64,000 bases of DNA, taken from assembly GCA_037953625.1 (NCBI GenBank), contig CM075650.1, forward strand, positions 1,056,501-1,120,500, given 5' to 3'. Shown piece after piece: positions 21,099-32,140 of the stretch. The position numbers and the translations under genes are program-made. Numbering within the stretch: the first letter of the stretch is position 1; the number at the start of each line of letters is the position of its first letter. The stretch comes from Crotalaria pallida. Its lineage: Eukaryota > Streptophyta > Magnoliopsida > Fabales > Fabaceae. The notes beneath the pieces were generated by a model. It worked only from the letters and a program-made list of their open reading frames with translations, did not search any database and was not told the origin of the DNA.

Positions 21099-21429
21099 TG
21101 TAGTGGATCTGAGAAATAGATCCACCACGATGTGTTTTGGTGGTTGTTGCAGCTGACGAGGGTGACCCCGGTCCTACGTACCCCAAGTGATAAGGGGATC
21201 AAGCCACACGTAGTTCTTGAGAGTAGGGATGAGAGAACATACCTTAGCCCCTATAGCATGGCGATACTTATAGGGGAAGTTGTGTTGTGATGCCTTATGG
21301 GCCTGTTCGGCCCAGTAGGGCTGACATGGCTCTTAGAGGATAAGAAGGATGAGTTATTCACCCTTATCCTGTATCAGAGAGCTCATGCTTATCTTGTAGC
21401 GGTAGGATTTATTATTGGTTAACCCTACA
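21099..21429 (-). repeat. D 5' LTR (right copy, 331 bp)
   Basis: Direct repeat of 16800-17130, immediately followed by the CATTG target duplication. Confidence 0.92.
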
Positions 21430-23352
21430 CATTGGGTGTAACCTCAAATCAGATATCTACACCTTACCATTGTGTGTAACCCCAAAACAGAGATCTACAC
21501 ATAGTGTATGCAACCACAATCAGTGCATACACTCCATATCATTTATGTAACCTCAAAACAGAGATCTACATAAACTTCCCTTTTTCCTTTTTATCGTACA
21601 CCACTAGGATTTGGAGTACCCGCTAGGTAATTGGAACACCTGTCTAGGGACTTGGAACACCTGCCCAAGACTTTACACCCATCCAGACCATAACCTGTAG
21701 GACTATGTACTTTTACCATTCCATTTATTTAATCAAATTATTGGTGTGGAAAACTGATCCTGTGGGTCACCCGGCGCCTACAGGGCGGTTTGGCCTGATG
21801 GGTAATTGGCCTGGCAGGTAATTGGCCCTAACAGGTAATTGGCACACCTAGCCGGGTACCTAGTGTTCCGGACCCCACTGATCAGTTTCCACTTAAGTTA
21901 CCTTTACCATTGTCAGTTAAACAACAATCCAGTCCATTCATATAAATCATAATCAAAACTTCCATCAATAACCACAAATATGTACAAATAATCATAAACC
22001 TTCACATATAGTCTCACATTCAATTTCCAGTCCATTTAGTACGATTCACAAATCCAAGTTCACAACCAGAATTCTAGTAACAAAATATTTATATATCACC
22101 TATTTCTAAGTAACAACACAAATCCATGAATAACAACTATATCACCAAGTATTCGCATTCCACCACTAACACTTATAACCATACACTATCTTTATCCTTT
22201 ATAACCTTTTCCCCTTTAATATCACATAATCCACTCATTACCTTTAACCCTATTCAAGTTACACATTATAGTCACCTCTTTCTTCCATTATTATTTTCAT
22301 TATGTTTCCTTTTCTTTTCCTGTTCCCATTATATTTAGCCATTTATATCACCTACTATTCAGCAATAAATCAACATAACACCCTTATAGCATCTAGTGCA
22401 CGTAATAAATTCCAACCTATGACCATGATGCTCAACAATCAATATATACCAACAAATCAGTCGACATACTCAGATATGTCTCAAAGTGCTTAGAATAAAT
22501 CATCTCCCTAGGGTTCTTCACTTCCTACTTAATTAATATACAAAAAGATTAAACATTAATAGTTTACAAAGTAACAACATTAACCAATATAAAACAATCA
22601 CCCCTCTCAATTCTAATCACATCCTAATCTGGCTCCCACAACCCAACTTAACTATTAAACTTAAATCCTATTATAAACCCTAACTATCCCTAACTCAAAG
22701 TGTGGAAAAGAGACCCCCCTTACCTTAGAGAGGGAGAGAGCCCACACAAAGCTCCAAGGACCCCAAATCTTCTTCGGATCTACCTTGATTCCCATTCTCT
22801 TGACCGATCTCAACTCCGTTCTTCAAGATTGGAAGAGAGAGAAAACTCTTAGAGAGAGAAAGAGAGCCACAAATTGGGAGAGAGTTTGAGGGAGAAGATG
22901 GATCTCATGAATATAGGCTTGGAATGAGGGATGTTGGGTGGTTTATGGTGTTTTATGGGGAGGAGGGAGAAAACCAAAAATGGAGGGATGAGAGAGAGAA
23001 CCGTATGGTGGGTGGAAGAGAAAGAAACAAGAGGATGATGAAGAGGAGAAGAAGAATCTAGTTATGATGATGATGGAACCAAACTTAGAAGCATGAAGGG
23101 AAGGAAAATAAAACATGATCTTGGTGGGGGAATGGAAGAGAGGATCAAAGGAGATGAGAGGGAGAGATATGCGTTGGTGAGGGGAAATAATGGATGAAAG
23201 AGAGAGAGAGAGAGAGTTTTGTTTTTATTTTTGGTTGGAGGGAGACATGTGGTTGAGAATTAAAGAGGAAAGGGAAAGATTCTTTTTGTGTGGTCCAAAG
23301 GTGCATCACGTGCACTCTATTTCTCTCTTTTTTTTTTCTGCATCAGACCTGA

Positions 23353-23632
23353 AGTAATCGATTACTTGCCCAAAGTAATCCATTACTTTGCCAAAATAAT
23401 CGATTACTTCATCCAATTAATCGATTATTTTTGCAGCATCATACAATCACCAGAGCACTGGTAATCCATTACTTTGCCTGAGTAATCCATTACTTTGCCC
23501 AAGTAATCGATTACTTTGCCCAAGTAATCCATTACTTTGCCCAAGTAATCCATTACTTTTAATGCAACTTTTGTATGATTTCACCAGAGAGCTTGTAATC
23601 GATTACTTTCCCACAAAGTAATCGATTACTCT
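23353..23632. repeat. GTAATCGATTAC palindrome array in LTR E
   Basis: About twelve sites, roughly 20 bp apart in the dense parts. Six are perfect TAATCGATTA palindromes; most others are TAATCCATTA. Linkers are of CTTTGCCCAA type. It lies about 140-420 bp from the LTR start, where ACTCGAGT lies in LTR A. Confidence 0.85.
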
Positions 23633-24221
23633 GCCCAAAACTCCTATTTTGGCAAATTTTAACTCTAAGACCTTACCCTTAGCTCCTACCCCTGATTTCC
23701 TATGGTTTTCCTCATAAATTCTCACTTAGGTCTTCCTAATTAAATTTGGAATTAAAATTTGGGATGTTACAAAGGGGATCATGTGTTTCTTCCGATTGTT
23801 CCTATGAAAGGAGTTAGTCGAGCCCTAAAAACCCGAAAACTTTCACCCAAGTTTATTGGTCCTTATCGAATCCTTAAACGGATTGGTTTTGTCTCTTACC
23901 AAATAGAATTACCCCCATCCTTAGCCAATCTGCACAATGTATTTCATGTGTCCTAACTCAAGAAATACGTGCATGATCCAACTGTTATTCTTCAGATCAA
24001 ACCCGACGATTTGAGTCTAAGAGAAAACCTTACTTTTGAGGCTAGACTTGTTCGCATAGAAGATCGTAGAGTTAAGCAGCTCAGAGGAAAGGAAATTCCT
24101 TTAGTAAAAGTCATTTGGGAGAACGGGAACATGTCGGAAGCGACGTGAGAATTAGAGAGTAAGATGCGTCAAGAGTATCCAGGTTTGTTTTTATAAGACA
24201 AGAATTTCGGGGACGAAATTC

Positions 24222-24240
24222 CTTGTAAGTGAGGGAGTAG
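24222..24240 (+). promoter_or_regulatory. Polypurine tract region of F
   Basis: TGTAAGTGAGGGAGTAG follows the conserved phrase TTTCGGGGACGAAATTCC directly before the 3' LTR. The same arrangement occurs before the 3' LTRs of A and B. Confidence 0.7.
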
Positions 24241-25030
24241 TGTAACACCCCAAAATTTTAATCCTGGATTAATAAAAATTAATTATAAATTTTATTTATA
24301 ATAATCCGTGATTTAGATTAGTTGTTTAGTATGTGAGTAAAAGGAAAATAATTCTATAATTATTTTCTATGCAAAAATTAGAATTTTGCATATTAGTCCC
24401 TGATGTAGGACCTAGTAGCAATATTAGAAAGATTTGGAGGGAGAGTAGAATAAAATATTTATTTTTCAAAAACTAGTCAAAAGACTCGAGTATTTCTTAC
24501 AATACTCGAGTATTCTGGGTAGTGTTGCTCGAGTTAGTGCGTTTGATGAGTCATCAACGCGATTAATCCCCGAGCTCGACACGAAATCACCCCAGGAACA
24601 CCTCAAGGATATCGTGGCGAGCTGCATGCAACTAGGAATTGATTATATAAGTCCATCAACAACGAATTCGAACTCTTGTTGATGAATTCGTGGGTTTAGG
24701 GTTCCAATTTCGTCTTCAACGATTTTGCTTCGTTCTTGAGAGTTAGATTGAGAGTTATACACCGTTACGAAGCTTACATCCTGAGCTTCGTAAAGACACT
24801 AAATTCGTGAGCTGAGAGTTAGTGTGCAAAGAGAATTGAAGCTCGAAAGATTGGAGTCTTTGCTGAAAAGTGGTTCGTGAAGCTTACTTGGATCTCTGAT
24901 TTTGGTAAGCTCTTGAACTTTCGAGACTTCAATTTCGTTTCATTCTCTTATGCATGTTGCAGAGAACAAATTCTAATCACTTTTCCCAATTATTTTGCAT
25001 GATTTAATGATCAAAATCCTTGGTCTTATG

Positions 25031-26655
25031 TGAGGAAACCGCAATTGGTGGGTGAAACAACTAAGGAACCCTAGGAGAACACCTAGAAGGGGGGGGGGGG
25101 TTGAATAGGTGTTTAAGAAACCTTGAAAGATTTTCGAACGAAACAAATCGAAACAATCAAAACAAATGATTTTTGCAAATTCTACAGCATTTAATCGATT
25201 AAACTGAAATTTAATCGATTAAACTGAAATTTAATCGATTAACCTGCAATTTAATCGATTAAGGTCAGAAAACACAAATTCACTTAATCGATTAATAATC
25301 GATTATGACAGATAAAAACTGAAAAATCACTTTTCAATTGAATACGAAAATCAATCAATTAACACTTAAGATCAGAGATTCAACGGAGAAGATTAACACC
25401 TATATTCTTATTGATTACCTAGGTTATGAAAATGATTTTCCCCAAGTTAATTTGCACAATTAAGATTCAATTCAATCACTTATGAAAAATCAATCTTTTT
25501 CTAGGTTTTCAACCAAGAACACAATGAATGACAAGAATATAAAGAGTTAAGAGTTTAGAGATACGACACAGTGATTTATCCTGGTTCACTTTCATCCGCT
25601 TGAAAGCTACATCCAGTCCCCTCTTCAACCAAGAAAGATTCTTCACTATGAGGAATTAGAGTTCTCAAATTACAAGTAAATGCCTCACAAGACTTCCTTC
25701 TTGCTAGCCTACAAGAGATACCACACCCTTGCCTTGTAATCCTATTGATATTCTCTCTAATCTAACCTCTACCCCTTGTTGATAATCCACACAACAAGTC
25801 TTCTCTTTTGCTTGATTCACAACCAAGGCTTCACTTCAATTTCTTGAACTTTGCTTGATGATAGTCAACACACCAAGTCTTCTTTGTTGTTGTAGATGGC
25901 TTGCCTTTTGCAAATATTACAACTCAATTGAAAGCACAATGACAATCCTATGAATCTCAATCAATAGCTATGACAATTCAACATAAGAGATTCAAAGGTT
26001 CTTGATCAAAGAATATGAAAATTAAGAACTTTGATCTTGAGAAAGTGAGAGAGAATAGTGTGGCTTGATTCTTTGTAAAATGAATATCAAAATGATGTAT
26101 ATTGTAATAATGATTCACAAAGGTTAGAAATAGGTTTATATAGAATACCCAAAAGTTATATCACTTTAAAAACTGATTTTGAGAAGTGAAAATCGTATTT
26201 TAAAAAACCAGATCTGCAGTATTTAATCGATTAAATCAACATTTAATCGAGTATTAATCGATTAAATATGTTCTTAATCGATTAAACATGTCTGATACTT
26301 GTTTAAAACTTGTTTTCTCAAAACCAAACCTTTCCTTTAAAACCTTTAAGCCACCTATTGATTCCAGGTTAAGTGAAAACTCAAATTATGATTAAATCAT
26401 GACTATGATAGAGATTCACTACCCTCTAAATAACTCTAACCAAACTCATAAAATAAAAGACCTAAGAAGCTTGGGAGGCAAAAGATAAAAGATATACAAA
26501 TACACTCAAACTATGTCTTCATTGAGCTTGTTCTCTCTTCTTCACTTGATGTTTGTTGTTGCTTGTTGAGCTTGAACTTGATCAACACCTTTTAACTTGT
26601 TCAAAACATTTTGTAATCTTTTGTCATTATCAAAACATTCACCATGGAACTAACA
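25031..26655 (-). repeat. C2 3' LTR (left, 1625 bp)
   Basis: Contains two TAATCGATTA groups. Four regular units of about 20 bp (AATTTAATCGATTAAACTG type) plus two more sites lie at 25190-25310; three sites lie near 26223-26287. A G run of 12 follows near 25090. This copy has one more 20-bp unit than the right LTR. Confidence 0.92.
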
Positions 26656-26680
26656 ATCTCCCCCTTTTTGAAAATGACAA
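26656..26680 (-). promoter_or_regulatory. Polypurine tract of C2
   Basis: The minus strand reads AAAAAGGGGGAGAT directly next to the 3' LTR. Confidence 0.8.
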
Positions 26681-27458
26681 ACATGTTTTGAAGTTGTTTG
26701 AAGTTCTTTGAAGTTGTTGATGCTTGAACCATTTGATCACTTGGTAAGAAACATGCTCCCCCTTGCTAAATGCTTTTGACATTTGAAATCCAATTGATAG
26801 AAGCTTGATTCTCCCCCTATCTTCAACAACTTTGCTCAACCTATATAAAAACAACAAAAACAACCTTTCTCCAAAACAACCATTTCTTTCTTCAAAACAA
26901 ACCACTTCTCCCCCTTTGGCATTATCAAAAAGTAATATATACCAATTGAAATATAAAATGCTAAGCCAAAGTAGAGATAAAGAAATGATTTTTGATTTCT
27001 CTTATTTCCTTTCAAGGAAACCTTTCTCTACAAAATTGATACCAATTGAAAAATAATACAAGTTCTAAACTTTGAAATGTGATACCAATTGGCAAGAAAA
27101 ATATGACAATAAAGTATAAACCAATTGAGAACTAATAAGATCATAATATCACTTAACAAAGTAAGATATCAATTGTAAAGAAATATCAACAAAAGCACAA
27201 TAGCATGATAATCATATAATAATCACTCAATGATATCAATTGAACTAATTGAACTTTTAGAAAAGTAATACCAATTGAGAGAATATACCAATTGTCAAAA
27301 ATCTAACAATATCAATTTTACCAAATGTAGGACTTCTTTTGATACCAATTGAAGATGTTCAACAATATCAAATTTTACCACTTTATAGAACATTCTCTTG
27401 AGATTTGAAGAATGTGTATAGACCTTCATTTGCATCTTCAATATTACCTACAAAACAA

Positions 27459-29250
27459 TCATGCTTTGCTTTTTGGTATCCAAATGGTTTTGGATCCATT
27501 TTTGTTAGTGTAGGGACTCTCACCCTTTTTCATCCAAACAAAATCTCCTTTAGGTATACCATGCACTTTAATATAACACACATTTGAAGTATGTCCATGA
27601 GTACCACAATAGAAACATGTTGGTGTATTTGAAAAATCAACTTTAGAAAAATCAACAACATTTCTATGAGATTTACTCTTAGCATTAGTATAACCCAAAC
27701 CAAACTTGTTTGAATTTCCTTTTTGAAAATTTAACAATGTGCGCAATCTAATATCACCATTTGAGAAACTTGCAAGCTTATTTTTCAAAATAGCATTTTC
27801 ATCCTTAAGCAACTTGCAACTCTCACAATCAACCACAATATTCAATCTACTAGCACAATCACAAGAAGAACTAGCATATATAAGATCAAGAGTTTCATTT
27901 TCAAGATTAAGCTCATCAACTTGTTTTTGAAGATCTAAAATCTCTTGTTGATGTTTCAAAATGAGCTTCTTCCTTTCAATGTTTTTCAAAGCTAGTTTCT
28001 TAAATTGTTCATGCATTTCTTCATAAGCATTATATAAAATTTCATATTTGGAAGAAATTTCGGATTTAGTTTCACTTACATCGCTTTCATAGCTTTGCTC
28101 ACTTGATTCATCATTTGAACTTTCCTCTTCATCTACTAGAGCTATCAAGTTAAGACAAGCGGCATCTTCATCATCCGAAGAACTATTTGATTGGCTTTTC
28201 TTATCTTCTTCATCATCACTATTCCAAACTATGTATGCCCTTTTAGTTTTTGCATTTTTCATCTCTTTCTCCTTCTTCTTGAGATACTTAGAGCATGAGT
28301 ACTTGAGATGACCGGGCTTTCCACATTCATGGCAAACTACACCTTCTTTTGAAGTCTTGGTCTTGTAGTGTGGGGAATCCTTCTCTTTACCTTTGTCTTT
28401 GTTCAACCTTCCTTTTCTCCTTAGAAATTTATCAAACTTCCTTAGTAAAAGTTTCATGTCTTTTTCATCAATATCCAAATCGGAATCCTCACTATCATCA
28501 TCATCGGAACTCTCTTTCTTTTGATATGATCTATTAACTTTAAGAGCAAGTCCTTTTCTTCCTTTGTTCTTATCCGACTCTTCATGCATATGCAAACGTC
28601 CAAGCTCCATTTCATGTTCTTGAAGCTTTCCGAAAAGTGTTGCTAAGTCCATGGTGTCCATGTCCTTTGATTCAACAATTGCGGTAACCTTAGGTTGCCA
28701 TTCCCTACTTAGACATCTTAAAACTTTGTAAACAAGTTCACAATTCACGAAAGTTTTACCAAGAGCAATGAGATGATTAACAATATGAGTAAAACGTTTT
28801 TGCATAAAACATATAGATTCATAAGGCAACATACGAAACAATTCATATTCATGCATCAAAACATTCAATCTAGCTCTCCTAACCTCACTAGTTCCTTCAT
28901 GAGTCACTTGTAAAGTGTCCCACATTTCTTTAGCACTAACACATTTTGAAATTCTAAAGAACTCGTCATAGGACAAAGCGGAGGTAATGATATTTTTTTG
29001 CTTTAAAATCATATTGAACTTTCTTTCTATCATCATCCGTCCACTTATCCTCGGGGGTCAATTGTTGTGCACCTTCAACTAAACTAGAGGGGATATGAGG
29101 ACCTTTTTCTATTGCTTTCCAAATTTCACTATCTATGGCTTGGATAAAGATTTTCATTCTTACTTTCCAATAAGCATATCCCTCACCGTTAAAGAGTGGA
29201 GGGCGACTTATCGAAGCACCTTCACCACCAAAGGGATTCGTAGAACCCAT
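27459..29250 (-). pseudogene. Copia (Sirevirus-like) gag, one frameshift
   Basis: The frame opens at 29250 (MGSTNPFGGEGASISRP, then PPLFNGEGYAYWKVRM) and shifts in an A run at about 28991-28997. It continues open to 27459, about 590 codons in all. The N-terminal half is a UBN2-type copia gag domain (EMWDTLQVTHEGTSEVR, KVLRCLSREWQPKVTAI). Two CCHC zinc knuckles follow, CHECGKPGHLKYSC and CFYCGTHGHTSNVC, separated by acidic serine-rich and coiled-coil-like stretches. The length and two knuckles fit Sireviruses. It would form the particle core and bind RNA. It ends at its own stop (WIPKSKA) and no pol follows. It is homologous to the gag of C1 in the opposite orientation. Confidence 0.9.
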
Positions 29251-29308
29251 TGCGATTTTCTTAAAGAATCTTTACGAAAAAGCTCTTATGCTCGTGTCTT
29301 TCGACCGA

Positions 29309-29322
29309 GCTCTGATACCAAT
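29309..29322 (-). promoter_or_regulatory. Primer-binding site of C2
   Basis: The minus strand reads TTGGTATCAGAGCT right after the 5' LTR, complementary to the 3' end of initiator methionine tRNA as known for most plant copia elements. Confidence 0.85.
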
Positions 29323-30929
29323 TGAGGAAACCGCAATTGGTGGGTGAAACAACTAAGGAACCCTAGGAGAACACCTAGAAGGGGGGGGGGGGGTTGAATA
29401 GGTGTTTAAGAAACCTTGAAAGATTTTTTGAACGAAACAAATCGAAACAATCAAAACAAATGATTTTTGCAAATTCTACAGCATTTAATCGATTAAACTG
29501 AAATTTAATCGATTAACCTGCAATTTAATCGATTAAGGTCAGAAAACACAAATTCACTTAATCGATTAATAATCGATTATGACAGATAAAAACTGAAAAA
29601 TCACTTTTCAATTGAATACGAAAATCAATCAATTAACACTTAAGATCAGAGATTCAGCGGAGAAGATTAACACCTATATTCTTATTGATTACCTAGGTTA
29701 TGAAAATGATTTTCCCCAAGTTAATTTGCACAATTAAGATTCAATTCAATCACTTATGAAAAATCAATCTTTTTCTAGGTTTTCAACCAAGAACACAATG
29801 AATGACAAGAATATAAAGAGTTAAGAGTTTAGAGATACGACACAGTGATTTATCCTGGTTCACTTTCATCCGCTTGAAAGCTACATCCAGTCCCCTCTTC
29901 AACCAAGAGAGATTCTTCACTATGAGGAATTAGAGTTCTCAAATTACAAGTAAATGCCTCACAAGACTTCCTTCTTGCTAGCCTACAAGAGATACCACAC
30001 CCTTGCCTTGTAATCCTATTGATCTTCTCTCTAATCTAACCTCTACCCCTTGTTGATAATCCACACAACAAGTCTTCTCTTTTGCTTGATTCACAACCAA
30101 GGCTTCACTTCAATTTCTTGAACTTTGCTTGATGATAGTCAACACACCAAGTCTTCTTTGTTGTTATAGATGGCTTGCCTTTTGCAAAGATTACAACTCA
30201 ATTGAAAGCACAATAACAATCCTATGAATCTCAATTAATAGCTATGACAATTCAACATAAGAGATTCAAAGGTTCTTGATCAAAGAATATGAAAATTAAG
30301 AACTTTGATCTTGAGAAAGTGAGAGAGAATAGTGTGGCTTGATTCTTTTTAAAATGAATATCAAAATGATGTATATTGTAATAATGATTCACAAAGGTTA
30401 GAAATAGGTTTATATAGAATACCCAAAAGTTATATCACTTTAAAAACTGATTTTGAGAAGTGAAAATCGTATTTTAAAAAACCAGATCTGCAGTATTTAA
30501 TCGATTAAATCAACATTTAATCGAGTATTAATCGATTAAATATGTTCTTAATCGATTAAACATGTCTGATACTTGTTTAAAACTTGTTTTCTCAAAACCA
30601 AACCTTTCCTTTAAAACCTTTAAGCCACCTATTGATTCTAGGTTAAGTGAAAACTCAAATTATGATTAAATCATGACTATGATAGAGATTCACTACCCTC
30701 TAAATAACTCTAACAAAACTCATAAAATAAAAGACCTAAGAAGCTTGAGAGGCAAAAGATAAAAGATATACAAATACACTCAAACTATGTCTTCATTGAG
30801 CTTGTTCTCTCTTCTTCACTTGATGTTTGTTGTTGCTTGTTGAGCTTGAACTTGATCAACACCTTTTAACTTGTTCAAAACATTTTGTAATCTTTTGTCA
30901 TTATCAAAACATTCACCATGGAACTAACA
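29323..30929 (-). repeat. C2 5' LTR (right, 1607 bp)
   Basis: Same content as 25031-26655 with three rather than four regular TAATCGATTA units near 29485-29535 and a 14-base G run. Followed by TTATG. Confidence 0.92.
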
Positions 30930-31799
30930 TTATGACCCTACTCAAAACTGTGTTGCTGTCAAATAGTTTTTGAGGAAACTAGCTTGGAGGTTGAGTCTCT
31001 GTCGAATCTCAGTTCCTACACGACTTAGAGGTAAGGGTGAAGCTATACATTCGCTAGAATAATGTTTAATTACATGAATTTGTGTAGAAAGCCACCAAGA
31101 GGCTTCAAGGGCTTAGTTTGAAATAGATTTTTGGCTTGGAGGCCAATTTGTGTTCTGTAACTTGATGGAACATGTTTTATATGTTGCATGTGTACTGTAT
31201 GCAAGTTATTTTCATGCCAAATATGCTTAGATTTGAATTTGGTATGTTAAAATGTTAAAAATGTGTTTTTATGCATAATGGATGCTTGGATATGATTCAC
31301 TGTAATTTGATGTAATTCGTGAGTTGGAACATGTTTATTTTGCATAAATATAACTCTATTGATCATTGGTTTTGGTTAAGTTTGGTTACAAGTGAAAATG
31401 GTATGTGAAAACCCAAATGGTTTTCTCTTTCTTACTCACTTTTGAGGTAAGAGGGGGTGTTACGGGGACTTAGGGGATGCACTTCTAGTAGATAATAGTA
31501 GTAGCTAAGAGTATTTGTTAATGTATGTTCACGAACCTTAGGGTAGTCGATAAAGGCAAACACTAAGAACTTAGTAAAATAAAATAGGAAACCCCACATA
31601 ATATTTATGTTTTGAATAATTGATGCTATAATTTGAATAAGTTGTATGATAAAAAATATGAATGGTGAATGTATTGTTGTATGTCCGAGTTGGGTAACTA
31701 AGAGTGAGTTTTTAGGAGAAAATTAATTATGAATGGAAAATAAACCAAGTAAAGGAATAAATGAGATAAAGACAAGAACACATATGGTTTGCGAATTCC

Positions 31800-32140
31800 G
31801 GGCCGTGTAAGAAGGGGGACCGTGTGCAGTAAGTCGCATGCGCAACATGTGCAATAAGTCGTCAGTGGTTCCTATGCAACGGTTGCGTAAGACGTGCGAC
31901 GGAAGAGCGTACGCAGCGGTAAGACACACAAGGGAGATTGTGCGCAGTGGTGGGTTCGCAATACCCATGTGTGTGGATGTCGGGCCGTGTAAGACACACC
32001 ACCGTGCGCAGTAAGCCGCGCGCAGGTTGTGCGCTATAAGTCGTCAGTGGTGAGTGTGCAGTAGTTGTGTAAGATGTACGACGGAAGAGCGTGCACAACG
32101 GTAAGACACACAAGAGGGATTGTGCGCAGTGGTGGGTCCA
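31800..32140. repeat. 181-bp tandem duplication in LTR F
   Basis: GGGCCGTGTAAG recurs at 31800 and 31981, and the following ~160 bp (AAGTCGTCAGTGGT, CGACGGAAGAGCGT, TTGTGCGCAGTGGTGGGT) are repeated with scattered differences. It is unusually CG-rich for this region and lies inside the intron-like interval. Confidence 0.8.

Larger units (their letters stand above)
16800..21429 (-). mobile_element. Non-autonomous LTR element 'D' (4630 bp)
   Basis: Two 331-bp direct repeats start TGTAGTGGATC and end AACCCTACA, and differ at one position. The target duplication is CATTG (16795-16799 and 21430-21434). The orientation is minus: next to the right LTR the minus strand reads TTGGCGCCGTTTGTGGGG, a primer-binding site of the GGCGCC type, and next to the left LTR it reads CTTGGGGGGCT, a polypurine tract. 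The 3968-bp interior has no recognisable gag, protease, reverse transcriptase or integrase. It therefore depends on another element. It contains a hairpin array (17293-17486), dispersed repeats of AAAGCCTGAAAAGGCTTGTG type (17634, 18127, 18625) and a GC-rich block (20300-20960). It is recent. Confidence 0.9.
16317..23771 (-). mobile_element. Solo LTR 'E' (~2.8 kb without D), minus orientation
   Basis: Plus-strand ends are TGTAACACCC and GGGATGTTACA, flanked by AAGGG at 16312-16316 and 23772-23776. On the minus strand it reads from 23771 down. It contains a GTAATCGATTAC-type palindrome array (23353-23632), AG-rich leader sequence (22720-23220), a donor GTAAG at 22719-22723, a tandem hairpin array (21435-21574 and 16764-16790, split by D), short repeats of CACCTGT-AGG and AATTGGCC type (21600-21870) and an acceptor before 16516. 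It is related to LTR A and LTR G. No internal region remains. Confidence 0.85.
15937..24200 (+). pseudogene. F integrase C-terminal half with chromodomain, split by LTR E
   Basis: 15937-16316 and 23777-24200 are one former reading frame, separated by solo LTR E and its AAGGG duplication. The first part has SSAYHPPTDGQSKR, SMEDIPRACALE and EFIYNNNHHASIGMTPFEALY, the end of the integrase core. The second part has FIGPYRILKRIG, LPPSLANLHNVFHVS and RGKEIPLVKVIWE, a chromovirus GPY/F module and chromodomain. In-frame stops occur at 16134-16136, 23954-23956 and near 24147. Most are consistent with single C-to-T or G-to-A changes. It is the same clade as element A (Tekay-like). Dead. Confidence 0.85.
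25031..30929 (-). mobile_element. Gag-only copia element 'C2' (5.9 kb), minus orientation
   Basis: Near-identical 1.6-kb LTRs (plus-strand ends TGAGGAAACC and GAACTAACA) are flanked by the target duplication TTATG (25026-25030 and 30930-30934). The 2.67-kb interior contains a primer-binding site, gag and a polypurine tract, but no protease, integrase or reverse transcriptase. It must be mobilised in trans by a Sirevirus-like partner. The LTRs differ by roughly a dozen bases plus one 20-bp repeat unit, so the insertion is fairly recent. Confidence 0.92.
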
